24,393 bases of DNA from Acidobacteriota bacterium. GTDB lineage: Bacteria; Acidobacteriota; Terriglobia; Acidiferrales; UBA7541. The DNA lies in contig PKWH01000179.1 of assembly GCA_003131985.1 (NCBI GenBank), positions 1,979-26,371 on the forward strand, read 5' to 3'. This document shows, one piece after another, positions 16,442 to 23,364 of the stretch. A model generated the notes under the pieces. It had not been told where the DNA came from. It saw nothing but the letters and a program-made list of their open reading frames with translations, and made no database searches. Numbering within the stretch: position 1 is the first letter of the stretch; each line of letters starts with the position of its first letter. The translations under genes and the position numbers were made by a program.

Positions 16442-18697
16442 CTAAAATGGAATAATAAACGCGTATGCGCGTTGATCGGTCGTCGTAACGTAAATGCGCG
16501 AAAGCGCTTCGTCGATCGACGGGTCGCCTACGGTTCCCATCGTTGGCCCGGTATTTACTACCTCATCTTTAACGTCGGCGCCCGTGCCTAGAGCGAGTTC
16601 GTGAATCTGGCCATCACTCGATCCCACAAAAATGAATGATAGACCTGTGACAGAAATCGGCGCGGAAGGGTCTGTGATTGCCGTGGTCCAGACCGACAGA
16701 AAAGCTGGTGCCGTCCTCGATGTATCGATAGTCAACAAATGGACGCCCGTGGCGCCGGAGTACACCACCGTGTATGGTGGCGCGTCTCCCAGAACGATCG
16801 GATAGCTCACTACGGGCCCGTCAGTGGACACAAAGGTAGCCAAAGTGGCGCCGGTCGTGGGATTAATCGCATAGATGGTGCTGTTCCCGGCGGTGCACGT
16901 TCCGCCGACGATCGCGTCACCATTATTGGCCGTGAACAAAACATCGCTCGCCGCAGTGAGTGTTGGCGACGCGTCAATATCCCCAAGATCCGCGGTAGCC
17001 AGCACGGCCCCAGTGCTCGGATTAATTTTCCATAGACTTGGTTGCGCAGTTGCGCACGCGCTTCGGCTGGTTACCCATATCGCGCTATGAACGTAATCCA
17101 CCAGCGGCGTCGAATTGATAATGTCCAACTTTGGGATGCTCCCCGTTGCTCCGGTTATGGGTGACCACGACGCATTTGTTCCAGTATTGCCGTTCAATCC
17201 AAAAATTTGGTTTCCCATAGTCGTCCCCGTGTTGCGTGTGCCGAAGAAGACCTGGTCATTCAATCCCCCCGCGACGGATTTCAACTCAACGGCGGGACCG
17301 CCCTGGAGCGACAAGGTACCGGTGCCTATCGGATTCACGACCCAGTCGAACACTCCCGTATCGGCATTAATTGCGTAAATCAGGCCATCCTGGTCCGCCA
17401 GATAAAGGATGTCTTGTCCCGTGGATGAAGACGAAGCATCGATTACCGGTGAACGCGAAACGATGGATCCCCCAACTGACACCGGAACAAACTCTCGCAG
17501 TCCGGTGGAAGCATTGATCAAGAATAAAAGATTGATTTCCGATCCCACTCCGACAACCGTTCCGGGAATCAACGCAGGACTCGCCAGATCCGTAGCGAAG
17601 GTGGCCGCAATCCACTGCGTGTTTTGTTGCGCGGCAGTCGTAGCCGCCGGAGTAGCTGAAATTTCCTCCACAAACGTTGAGCCGTTGGTTATATCTTGCG
17701 CAGAATAATAGTTCGAGCTATCACGCAAAAACACTTTGTAGAAGTAAGTCGTTCCGTTCGCCGGCTCGCCTGCGTTGGCGCACGTGTCTGAAGCGTTGTC
17801 GGTAAAGGTTGTTTTTCCTGTTGCGTCATCGAAAACAACAACTCCCGAACCCACAGTGGAGCACAGTCCGGGATCCGTTGTGTCAGTCGGAATGGACGTC
17901 TTATCTACTGGAGAGCTAGTGCGCCGAAGGATGAGCACTCCCGTATATTTTTCGCCGTTAAAGGCGGTACCGATCAGCGCGGGAATATTCCAATTCAGCG
18001 TGACGCTGCCGCTGCCCGGAGTTGCAGTCAGTCCCGTCACGTTCTGAACGAAGGTTACGTCCAGTTCGGGCGCATTTGTACTGGTAGTAGCTTCCTTTGA
18101 TCCGAAAACCGTCGTACGGCCATCGTTTGTGTTTTCATCTGTGATGAGCGTTCCGTAATTTGTGCTGCCGTTGTACCAGTTCTGTACATCGGCGGTAATG
18201 TTAAATCCGACGCTTGTGCTGTTGTGCCGTACGGTTTCCGTGTCGGTGGCGGTTCCCGCAATGTCACCGCCCGCCGTAGTCCAGGCTGTTGTCGCCACGC
18301 GAGTATCCCAGCTCACCACGTTGGGCTGCCAGAAATTGGTGACGTCAAACGCCTGGTAGGTTACAGTTCCAGCCGGCGGCGTAATCACATGCAGTGTCAA
18401 CGTCGCCGCCTTAATGCCCACATTCGGAATGCGCGACAAATCAAACTCGACAAGTGCGTGCTCGGCTGCGTTAGTGGCCGAAGCAACTGTAAGAGTAGGT
18501 CCCACATTGTTCGTCGTCGCGGACGCCTGATTGAGTGTGGCGTCTGCGCCGCGCGCCTGCGAGTCCGTGGCCGATTTCTGCAATACGATTGTCTCGCGCG
18601 CGATTACCGGCGCAGCCAGCAGCAGCGCCATTGCCAAACTGAACCACCGGCGCCGGCAAATGCTTCGAATTTCGATCACTGGACGTTGTCTAGCCAT
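16442..18697 (-). CDS. secreted DNRLRE / fibronectin III-like / beta-propeller protein
   Basis: 751 residues from the ATG at 18697, chosen because it gives a normal signal peptide (MARQRP, Arg-rich n-region, core WFSLAMALLLAAPVIA) and has GGAGG 11 nt upstream; the ATG at 18736, 7 nt after the small peptide stop, is an alternative. Going further upstream would overlap the small peptide gene in another frame. About residues 38-225 resemble a DNRLRE-type carbohydrate-binding-like domain (SQARGADATLNQ, HALVEFDLSRIP, DVTNFWQPNVVSWDTR, DVQNWYNG). A fibronectin III-like segment (VTGLTATPGSGSVTLNW) follows, then a PQQ-like beta-propeller with repeats such as ILYLADQDGLIYAINADTG and STIYAINPTTGATLATF. 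No catalytic residues are evident. Likely exported and surface-exposed. Its place in a peptide-modification operon is unusual. Confidence 0.8.
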   Translation of the reverse strand: MARQRPVIEIRSICRRRWFSLAMALLLAAPVIARETIVLQKSATDSQARGADATLNQASATTNNVGPTLTVASATNAAEHALVEFDLSRIPNVGIKAATLTLHVITPPAGTVTYQAFDVTNFWQPNVVSWDTRVATTAWTTAGGDIAGTATDTETVRHNSTSVGFNITADVQNWYNGSTNYGTLITDENTNDGRTTVFGSKEATTSTNAPELDVTFVQNVTGLTATPGSGSVTLNWNIPALIGTAFNGEKYTGVLILRRTSSPVDKTSIPTDTTDPGLCSTVGSGVVVFDDATGKTTFTDNASDTCANAGEPANGTTYFYKVFLRDSSNYYSAQDITNGSTFVEEISATPAATTAAQQNTQWIAATFATDLASPALIPGTVVGVGSEINLLFLINASTGLREFVPVSVGGSIVSRSPVIDASSSSTGQDILYLADQDGLIYAINADTGVFDWVVNPIGTGTLSLQGGPAVELKSVAGGLNDQVFFGTRNTGTTMGNQIFGLNGNTGTNASWSPITGATGSIPKLDIINSTPLVDYVHSAIWVTSRSACATAQPSLWKINPSTGAVLATADLGDIDASPTLTAASDVLFTANNGDAIVGGTCTAGNSTIYAINPTTGATLATFVSTDGPVVSYPIVLGDAPPYTVVYSGATGVHLLTIDTSRTAPAFLSVWTTAITDPSAPISVTGLSFIFVGSSDGQIHELALGTGADVKDEVVNTGPTMGTVGDPSIDEALSRIYVTTTDQRAYAFIIPF

Positions 18698-18743
18698 GGA
18701 CCCCACTGCCTCCGGCAAACTTTGCGCCAAAACCATCGTCCGC

Positions 18744-18914
18744 CTACGAGCGGCGCGGCGCCGCGTTGCAAACTCCGCCTTGGCCAGGATGCTTCCCGCA
18801 AGCGAGGGCCAAGGTCTCGTAAATCGGTTCCGAAAGACACTGCGGCTTAACGTAAGCGCGTTTCTTTTTCGGCTGCTTTCCGTTGGCATGCACGATTTTT
18901 TGCGTTCTTTCCAT
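18744..18914 (-). CDS. putative modified-peptide (RiPP-like) precursor, 56 aa
   Basis: This 56-residue frame starts at ATG 18914 behind AGGGGA with a 4-nt spacer, 13 nt after the radical SAM stop, and ends with TAG at 18744-18746, 7 nt before a possible start of the next gene. The N-terminal part is basic (MERTQKIVHANGKQPKKKRA). A Tyr-x-x-Pro motif (YVKPQ, Tyr21 and Pro24) follows, then SEPIYETLALACGK and a Gly/Cys part ending in AAPRRS. Cysteines are at 26, 39 and 49, and the last residue is serine. This is the layout of a leader-plus-core substrate: Y-x-x-P is also the leader motif read by PqqD-like proteins in lasso peptide systems. Location, length and spacing favour it as substrate of the adjacent PqqD/radical SAM pair. 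Direct evidence is only sequence and context; a small regulatory protein is the alternative. Confidence 0.72.
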   Translation of the reverse strand: MERTQKIVHANGKQPKKKRAYVKPQCLSEPIYETLALACGKHPGQGGVCNAAPRRS

Positions 18915-18918
18915 TATT

Positions 18919-18924
18919 TCCCCT
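18919..18924 (-). promoter_or_regulatory. ribosome binding site of the small peptide gene
   Basis: On the - strand AGGGGA precedes the ATG at 18914 by four bases, in the 13-nt gap after the radical SAM stop. It is one of the better sites in the cluster and argues that translation starts here, in the small-peptide frame, rather than at the ATG at 18889 in the frame of the beta-propeller gene, which has no close purine-rich site. Confidence 0.6.
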
Positions 18925-18927
18925 GGG

Positions 18928-20106
18928 TCAGTTACCGCTGATTTGCGCTTCCGGCGCAGCGGCCGGCGACGGAATCGAACACAATCCTTTTCTGCTCGGT
19001 TTCTGCGCGTGCATAGCGCTGACGGGACTCTGTACGCCGGCCAACCGCGCTTTTAGTTCCGCTAAATCACACGCGCGTTCGTACGCTCCCAATAAGTCCC
19101 CGCCTTCCATCTGCGCAAGTCCGGGACAGCGTTCGCAGTATTGTCGAATCGAACATTTGGAGCAGACTGGCAGCTGTGACTCTCGCACGGCTCGTACGCG
19201 ATTCATCTCCGGCGATCTGAACCAAATCTCCTCGAATCGCTGGCGCCGCAAGTTGCCCGTGGCGACCGGCATCTGCACGCAAGGAAAAACATCTCCATAC
19301 GGGGAAATGTAGCAACTATTGTGGCCCGCACTGCAAGGGATGTCTTCATACGCCTCGCTTTCAATCCCGCTCGAAGTAGCGCTTCCTGTCGCAAGCGGCA
19401 TCGCTTGCGCGCTGTCCTGCGACCTCGATGATGGAGGGTTGAGAGTTGGATCCTGAAGGATCGGCAAAAGGTCCTGCACCGAATTGCGCAGTTGCAGAAG
19501 GCTCATGTCCCCGTCCATCTTGGGCGTGATCGTCATATCCAAAACGTAAGGAACGCCGAGTTCTGCCGCGAGCGCTTGAACATTTCGATAAGCCATCAAG
19601 TTCTGCTTCATCAGGGGGCACGCAATCTTTACCTGCAAGCCCTCCGCCTGCAGGAATCGAATAGCAGTCAAGGAGCGCTCCAGCGATCCGCGGACCTTTG
19701 TAATCGCGTCGTGAACTGCCGGCTCGGCGCTATAAATGCTGATTTGAATGCGACGTACGCTCAGCGCGCGTAGCTTGCTGGCGCGCTCGGCATCAATTAA
19801 GAGCGCGTTAGTCTTCAGGCTGATATCGAAGTGAAGAGAGCGTGCGAACTCCAGCAACTCGAAAAGATCGTCGCGCAAAAAAATCTCGCCGCCGCTCAAT
19901 GTGAGAAACAGCGTCCCGGATTGCGCCAGTTGCTCCAGCACATTTTTGATCTCATCCGTTTTCATCTCACCATGATCTTCGTGATCGAGATAGCAATGGA
20001 TGCACCGTTCGTTGCAACGGTAGGTGAGATCTACATGGACGCTCCACGGAAGGTGCCGCTCCACCGTCCTCCGAATCAAGCCGTCCATCACTGGAGTATT
20101 CGCCAT
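18928..20106 (-). CDS. radical SAM/SPASM domain peptide-modifying enzyme
   Basis: 392 residues. The SAM-binding iron-sulfur motif is CNERCIHC (Cys31, Cys35, Cys38), followed by SGGE at about residues 71-74. The C-terminal SPASM region binds further clusters: cysteines at about 258, 265, 276, 315, 318, 324, 327 and 346, with the typical ISPYGDVFPCVQMP and CSKCSIRQYCERCPG. Such enzymes (PqqE and relatives) make carbon-carbon or thioether crosslinks in peptides handed over by a PqqD-type partner. The start follows the PqqD stop after 3 nt (TAAGGAATG), so the ribosome binding site overlaps the stop and the two are likely translationally coupled. A Ser/Pro/Ala-rich insert at about 223-250 separates the two domains, and the tail after 360 is low in complexity. 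Substrate inferred: the 56-aa peptide 13 nt downstream. Confidence 0.92.
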   Translation of the reverse strand: MANTPVMDGLIRRTVERHLPWSVHVDLTYRCNERCIHCYLDHEDHGEMKTDEIKNVLEQLAQSGTLFLTLSGGEIFLRDDLFELLEFARSLHFDISLKTNALLIDAERASKLRALSVRRIQISIYSAEPAVHDAITKVRGSLERSLTAIRFLQAEGLQVKIACPLMKQNLMAYRNVQALAAELGVPYVLDMTITPKMDGDMSLLQLRNSVQDLLPILQDPTLNPPSSRSQDSAQAMPLATGSATSSGIESEAYEDIPCSAGHNSCYISPYGDVFPCVQMPVATGNLRRQRFEEIWFRSPEMNRVRAVRESQLPVCSKCSIRQYCERCPGLAQMEGGDLLGAYERACDLAELKARLAGVQSPVSAMHAQKPSRKGLCSIPSPAAAPEAQISGN

Positions 20107-20109
20107 TCC

Positions 20110-20388
20110 TTAGCTCTTCACTTCTGTAGCCAAGAATACCAACTGCTTCTGTTCCAGCGCGGCCACCAGTTCGCCGATGTCGGCACGCGCCGCTTCCAAG
20201 CTAACGTCATATTCCGCGGAAATTCTTTCCGCGAGTTCTTCCACGCTCTCGCTCTCGGCGTGTTTCCAGATCAGGCTCGCCGTTTCATTCAACTCATGCA
20301 CTTGGCTGTCCTCGGGCGAAATAATCACCATTTCGCCGTCAACTTCCCGCCAGGCGAGTTTTGGATTTCGAACGATGTGTCCTTTCAT
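20110..20388 (-). CDS. PqqD-family peptide-binding (RRE) protein
   Basis: 92 residues from the ATG at 20388, which overlaps the kinase stop in an ATGA junction; the frame continues upstream to 20442 but that part lies inside the kinase gene. The PqqD fold is recognised by PKLAWREVDGEMVIISP, the hallmark HELNETASLIWKHAES at about residues 31-46, and the following helical SVEELAERISAEYDV and IGELVAALEQKQLV. PqqD-like proteins bind the leader of a precursor peptide and present it to a radical SAM or other modifying enzyme. The fit with the adjacent radical SAM gene is direct. A symbol is not assigned because there is no pyrroloquinoline quinone pathway here: pqqA, B and C are absent. Confidence 0.88.
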   Translation of the reverse strand: MKGHIVRNPKLAWREVDGEMVIISPEDSQVHELNETASLIWKHAESESVEELAERISAEYDVSLEAARADIGELVAALEQKQLVFLATEVKS

Positions 20389-21188
20389 GCCGCGATCACC
20401 TTCCAGAATTCCGCGTTCCGGCGAAAATGCAGCCGGTGGCACGGTATTTCCTCGATCAGCCCCATCAACGTGTGCAGTAATGTTTCATGCGCGCGCTTTT
20501 CGGCAGTGAAAAACAGGACGCAGGGCAACAGTGCTCGGAGCCCTTGCTTCAAGGAAAGCGGCTCAGCGCGATCGTCTTTCGCCTGCTTCAGCAAGTACAA
20601 ACCTGCGATAGGAAATAGCCGGTTGATTCCGGCGGCTCTAAATTCTCCCCAGAAAGGCGTCCCATGCGCCTGCCAACAGCCATTTGAATAGCGCACCAGC
20701 GAAATTTCGTCTGTAAGGACGCTGCCTTCCGGTGACAGCGAAGCAACCGTGCTTTTCCCCGCTCCCGACCGGCCAAAAAAAATGTACGCGCGGCCGTCCC
20801 GCACAACCGTTGCGCCGTGCAGAAGGAATCCTCGCTGCGGGAGGAGCACCATCGTCAACAAAATTCGGAGCAGCGAGTCCAGCGCATATTCGTGGCGCAC
20901 CCCGTGAAATTCAGCGCCTCGCGCTCCCAAGACCAGCTCCGCATCGTCCAGCAGATATGAGAATCCGCCACTCTCTTTCGTCGGCGTTTCTCGTTGATTT
21001 AGAAGAATAGGAAAGCCGTTCCCAGAGCTCTGCGCAAATTCACGATAACGTCTTAAAGCCGGCGCGAGCAGCGCTTCTTCGTGGATAAAAAGGTCCAGCG
21101 GTACATTTCCGATGGAGATTTGTAGCGGCGCGCAACTATCCAGTTGCTTGACCGGATAGTCCAATTCGGCAATCGTTCCCAAGTTCAC
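20385..21188 (-). CDS. HPr-kinase-related serine kinase/ATPase
   Basis: 267 residues. The C-terminal half shows the HprK/PEP-carboxykinase-like P-loop: GFLLHGATVVRDGRAYIFFG leads into Walker A GRSGAGKST at about residues 139-147, then VLTDEISLV with an Asp-Glu pair at about 160-161 and HGTPFWGE at about 175-182. True HPr kinases act on the phosphocarrier HPr; shorter relatives like this one occur in peptide clusters, where ThcoK and PadeK phosphorylate the C-terminal serine of lasso precursors. HprK-related kinases also pair with PqqD proteins in the so-called HPr-rel-A systems. The start is GTG at 21188 without a good ribosome binding site; no better start lies upstream in frame. The stop overlaps the PqqD start by 4 nt. 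Exact substrate unknown; the C-terminal Ser of the 56-aa peptide is my candidate. Confidence 0.85.
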   Translation of the reverse strand: MNLGTIAELDYPVKQLDSCAPLQISIGNVPLDLFIHEEALLAPALRRYREFAQSSGNGFPILLNQRETPTKESGGFSYLLDDAELVLGARGAEFHGVRHEYALDSLLRILLTMVLLPQRGFLLHGATVVRDGRAYIFFGRSGAGKSTVASLSPEGSVLTDEISLVRYSNGCWQAHGTPFWGEFRAAGINRLFPIAGLYLLKQAKDDRAEPLSLKQGLRALLPCVLFFTAEKRAHETLLHTLMGLIEEIPCHRLHFRRNAEFWKVIAA

Positions 21189-21203
21189 GGCGGTAATGCT
21201 TAT

Positions 21204-21234
21204 AACTGCGGGACGTGAGGGCGTCCTCGCAGTT
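21204..21234 (-). promoter_or_regulatory. strong hairpin in the leader of the kinase-PqqD-radical SAM genes
   Basis: AACTGCGGGACG (21204-21215) pairs with CGTCCTCGCAGTT (21222-21234) as a 12-bp stem with one bulged base and a 6-nt loop. No T-run follows on either strand, so it is not a standard intrinsic terminator. It ends 15 nt before the kinase GTG start on the transcribed (-) strand and could affect initiation at this weak start, RNA processing, or attenuation between the nucleotidyltransferase gene and the rest of the operon. Confidence 0.55.
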
Positions 21235-21365
21235 CCCCCAAAATTCTAAATTCGTCCAATAAAAGACAGGTGCTAGAAGCTAGTCTCGTTTGGTCCCATA
21301 TAACGCGTCAACTGCATACGGGGGCGTCGATTCGTATCTGCCACTAACGGTAGAGGGACGTGAGC

Positions 21366-21385
21366 GGGATGAAGGGGGATGAAGG
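21366..21385. repeat. tandem 10-bp direct repeat next to nucleotidyltransferase stop
   Basis: Two perfect copies of GGGATGAAGG in tandem, bordered by TGAGC (21361-21365) and GCTCA (21388-21392), which are inverted repeats of each other; the right arm includes the stop codon of the nucleotidyltransferase gene. In the transcript this gives a short stem with a pyrimidine-rich loop holding two CCUUCAUCCC copies. Function unknown; may be chance. Confidence 0.4.
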
Positions 21386-21389
21386 GGGC

Positions 21390-22574
21390 TCAGGCGCGAC
21401 GGCTGGCCCAGCCGTACTTCCTCAGAAGGCGAAGAGGCCGCAGCGCGATGTAAAGAGGCGCTAACGGACCCGGCAGGCGCATCATTTGCCAGTCTTCTTC
21501 GGCAGGTACCACGGAAAGTCGCATGGCATAACGCCACCCTTCAAAGGTTCCAGGCAACATCCGGCGGCGAAAATTGAAACGGCCAGGAGCGTCGAGCGAT
21601 CGATAGTTAAGCCTCATAAGACGGTTCGCTATTTCCGAGGCGACATCGGTGGCGACCTGATCCCCTTGCAGTCGTTGCCGAATTTCACTCGCAACTGGCG
21701 CATCGAGCAATCCCGCCGCGAGCGAAAGTCCGACATGAAGCATACGTTCCGCGTTTAGGGCTCTTGCTCGCTGTATCGTGATATCCCAGTTCAGGTTCGG
21801 GTAACGCGTCACTAATTCGGAAATGTCCGCGATCCACGAAAATCGCTCCCAGAAATCCTTCGCGCCGTGAATACACAGTATGGGGAGTCCGTCTTCAACA
21901 GAGAAAGTCCGAACCTCATGATCGTTCAGATTTACAGATACAAGCCGCTGCGAAAGCTCGTCGAGATTGGGAGGCCTTGGAAAATGGCGCAGTGTCAATT
22001 CCGTGTGAAGCTCCACCATTACGCGGCGTTCTTCGTCGCGATAGTTGTATTCGCCCGGAACCGTCGAAGCAGCCGCGCCAGGTGAAAGTATCCAATCGAA
22101 TTTTGGACGATACCCGAGTCCAAGCATCACTTCATGCGCCTTCGGCAAATCGCTTTGCCGCAAAATGACGTCTAAATCTTCGAATTCGCGAAGTGTCACA
22201 TCATCGTATGCCTGCACCGCCAGTACAGGACCCTTGTAAGGAATGGCCTGTATTCCGTGAGCACGAAAAAGATCAAGAATCTTGATCAGTTCGGCGCTAA
22301 GGAACAAACATCGGATCGTGTTTGCGCGGCACGCATTTGTCAGGCGGTCCGCAGCGGACGTCGGCACGCCGCCTGTCGCAATCGCGTGCAATTGCCTGCC
22401 AACAAGCGGTGTGATTGAGTTTTCCTCCGCCTCGTTGAGCACATAATCCCAGTCAAGATCGCGTTCTAAGAGTCGGCCGATTTTCTCCGCTAACAAGGGA
22501 TCTAGCTGACTATGCGAGCAGTAGACAAGGAACTGTTTCTCGTGACAGGCGGAATTGCTAACGGCGGAAGTCAT
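21390..22574 (-). CDS. nucleotidyltransferase family protein (NTP_transf_5-like)
   Basis: 394 residues from the ATG at 22574; a TTG one codon earlier is possible. The family is recognised by LFRAHGIQAIPYKGPVLA at about residues 103-120 and REFEDLDVILR at about 129-139, the R-x-F-x-D-L-D metal-binding signature of this putative nucleotidyltransferase family, followed by VMVELHTELT and a helical C-terminal half. Members are common in polysaccharide and peptide-modification clusters, including some lasso peptide clusters with HPr-kinase-like partners, where they further modify the phosphorylated peptide end. Ribosome binding is weak (no clear GGAGG), so it may be poorly translated or use another start. 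It is the first gene of the cluster; 201 nt with a hairpin separate it from the kinase. The actual substrate is not known. Confidence 0.8.
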   Translation of the reverse strand: MTSAVSNSACHEKQFLVYCSHSQLDPLLAEKIGRLLERDLDWDYVLNEAEENSITPLVGRQLHAIATGGVPTSAADRLTNACRANTIRCLFLSAELIKILDLFRAHGIQAIPYKGPVLAVQAYDDVTLREFEDLDVILRQSDLPKAHEVMLGLGYRPKFDWILSPGAAASTVPGEYNYRDEERRVMVELHTELTLRHFPRPPNLDELSQRLVSVNLNDHEVRTFSVEDGLPILCIHGAKDFWERFSWIADISELVTRYPNLNWDITIQRARALNAERMLHVGLSLAAGLLDAPVASEIRQRLQGDQVATDVASEIANRLMRLNYRSLDAPGRFNFRRRMLPGTFEGWRYAMRLSVVPAEEDWQMMRLPGPLAPLYIALRPLRLLRKYGWASRRA

Positions 22575-22775
22575 CAATATTTTCGTATCGCGAGTGAATA
22601 GGAAATTCTACGCTATTTCAATATCTGGGGCTGGAGGATTCTCTATGAAGATACCCTTTCTTCTGTAGAACAAGTAATGCAGTAGCGAAGGCCTGATGAC
22701 GCAATTTCCGAATTCGTATTTCAATTGCCCACGGCTCCCGTTGCACTGGCTCGCTTCATAGCGATCCAGTTTGAT

Positions 22776-23069
22776 TCATGCAGCGATGCCTGGCGGGACC
22801 GTGCCGTGCATTTCAACAAGCTTTCCGATTTTGAGCAGCCTTGCTCGGAAACTGCCTGGTTCAAGGCCGGCGCGCGCACAAACCGTCTGAAAATCTGTGT
22901 CGTCGCCGAAAAGAAATTCTTGAGCTTTTCTCTGGGTTCTCAGGCTTCCGTTACGCCAATCTTCCACGGCTGATATCACCACTGCGGTCCAGAGTCTTCG
23001 CTCGCCGATTAGATCCTCGGTCACCGTGTTTTGAGAGTCGATTTGATACTGCGCTCCGCTTTTCGCCAT
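22776..23069 (-). CDS. conserved hypothetical small protein
   Basis: 97 residues from the ATG at 23069, which has AAGGGG about 5 nt upstream and is preferred to the GTG at 23087. The core RLWTAVVISAVEDWRNGSL and DFQTVCARAGLEPGSFRARL resembles small proteins of unknown function seen in acidobacterial and other genomes; the DFxxVCxxAGLxPxxFR pattern suggests a helix-turn-helix-like tail. No catalytic residue is visible. It is 201 nt upstream of the nucleotidyltransferase start on the same strand, so it could be in the same transcript, but the gap argues for independence. Identification from memory of the motif only. Confidence 0.55.
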   Translation of the reverse strand: MAKSGAQYQIDSQNTVTEDLIGERRLWTAVVISAVEDWRNGSLRTQRKAQEFLFGDDTDFQTVCARAGLEPGSFRARLLKIGKLVEMHGTVPPGIAA

Positions 23070-23364
23070 AGCATCCCCTTGCGCCACGTCCCGTCGTCCT
23101 CATTCTGGCGAAGCGGCGAAACGTATACTTCTTACAACAGCAGCTTCGGCGCCATGTGTGAGCCGATTCCCGCGCAGGCAGCCGCACCTCGGAACGGCTT
23201 CATTTTCACGGCGCTACAGGCGGAAGAGGAAAACGAACGGAATTCTGAACTCAGCACGACTGTGCGCTGGCGGTCATATGTGTCGTAGCGGTGCACGCAG
23301 AGTAATCCGGCGACCCCACATAAAGCTCACAATCAGTTGAGAAATGGAAGCTACAAGACGAGGA
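23070..23364. other. intergenic region between histidine kinase and small hypothetical gene
   Basis: 295 bp with no convincing gene. Open frames on both strands lack ribosome binding sites and family motifs. It should contain the promoter of the 22776-23069 gene on the - strand; I found no clear -35/-10 pair and no terminator hairpin with a T-run after the histidine kinase stop. Confidence 0.4.

Noticed and set aside
18698..18889. N-terminal extension of the beta-propeller gene up to an ATG at 18889.
   Set aside because: It is Arg/Ser-rich, has no ribosome binding site close by, hides the signal peptide and overlaps the better-supported 56-codon gene in another frame.
19831..20691. A 286-codon open frame on the + strand across the radical SAM, PqqD and kinase genes.
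   Set aside because: It spans three - strand genes that each carry strong family motifs; its product has no recognisable domain, so it is an antisense shadow.
15422..22574. A classical lasso peptide cluster or a pyrroloquinoline quinone (pqq) operon.
   Set aside because: No asparagine-synthetase-like cyclase or B2 protease for a lasso peptide, and no pqqA, pqqB or pqqC; only the PqqD and radical SAM types are shared.
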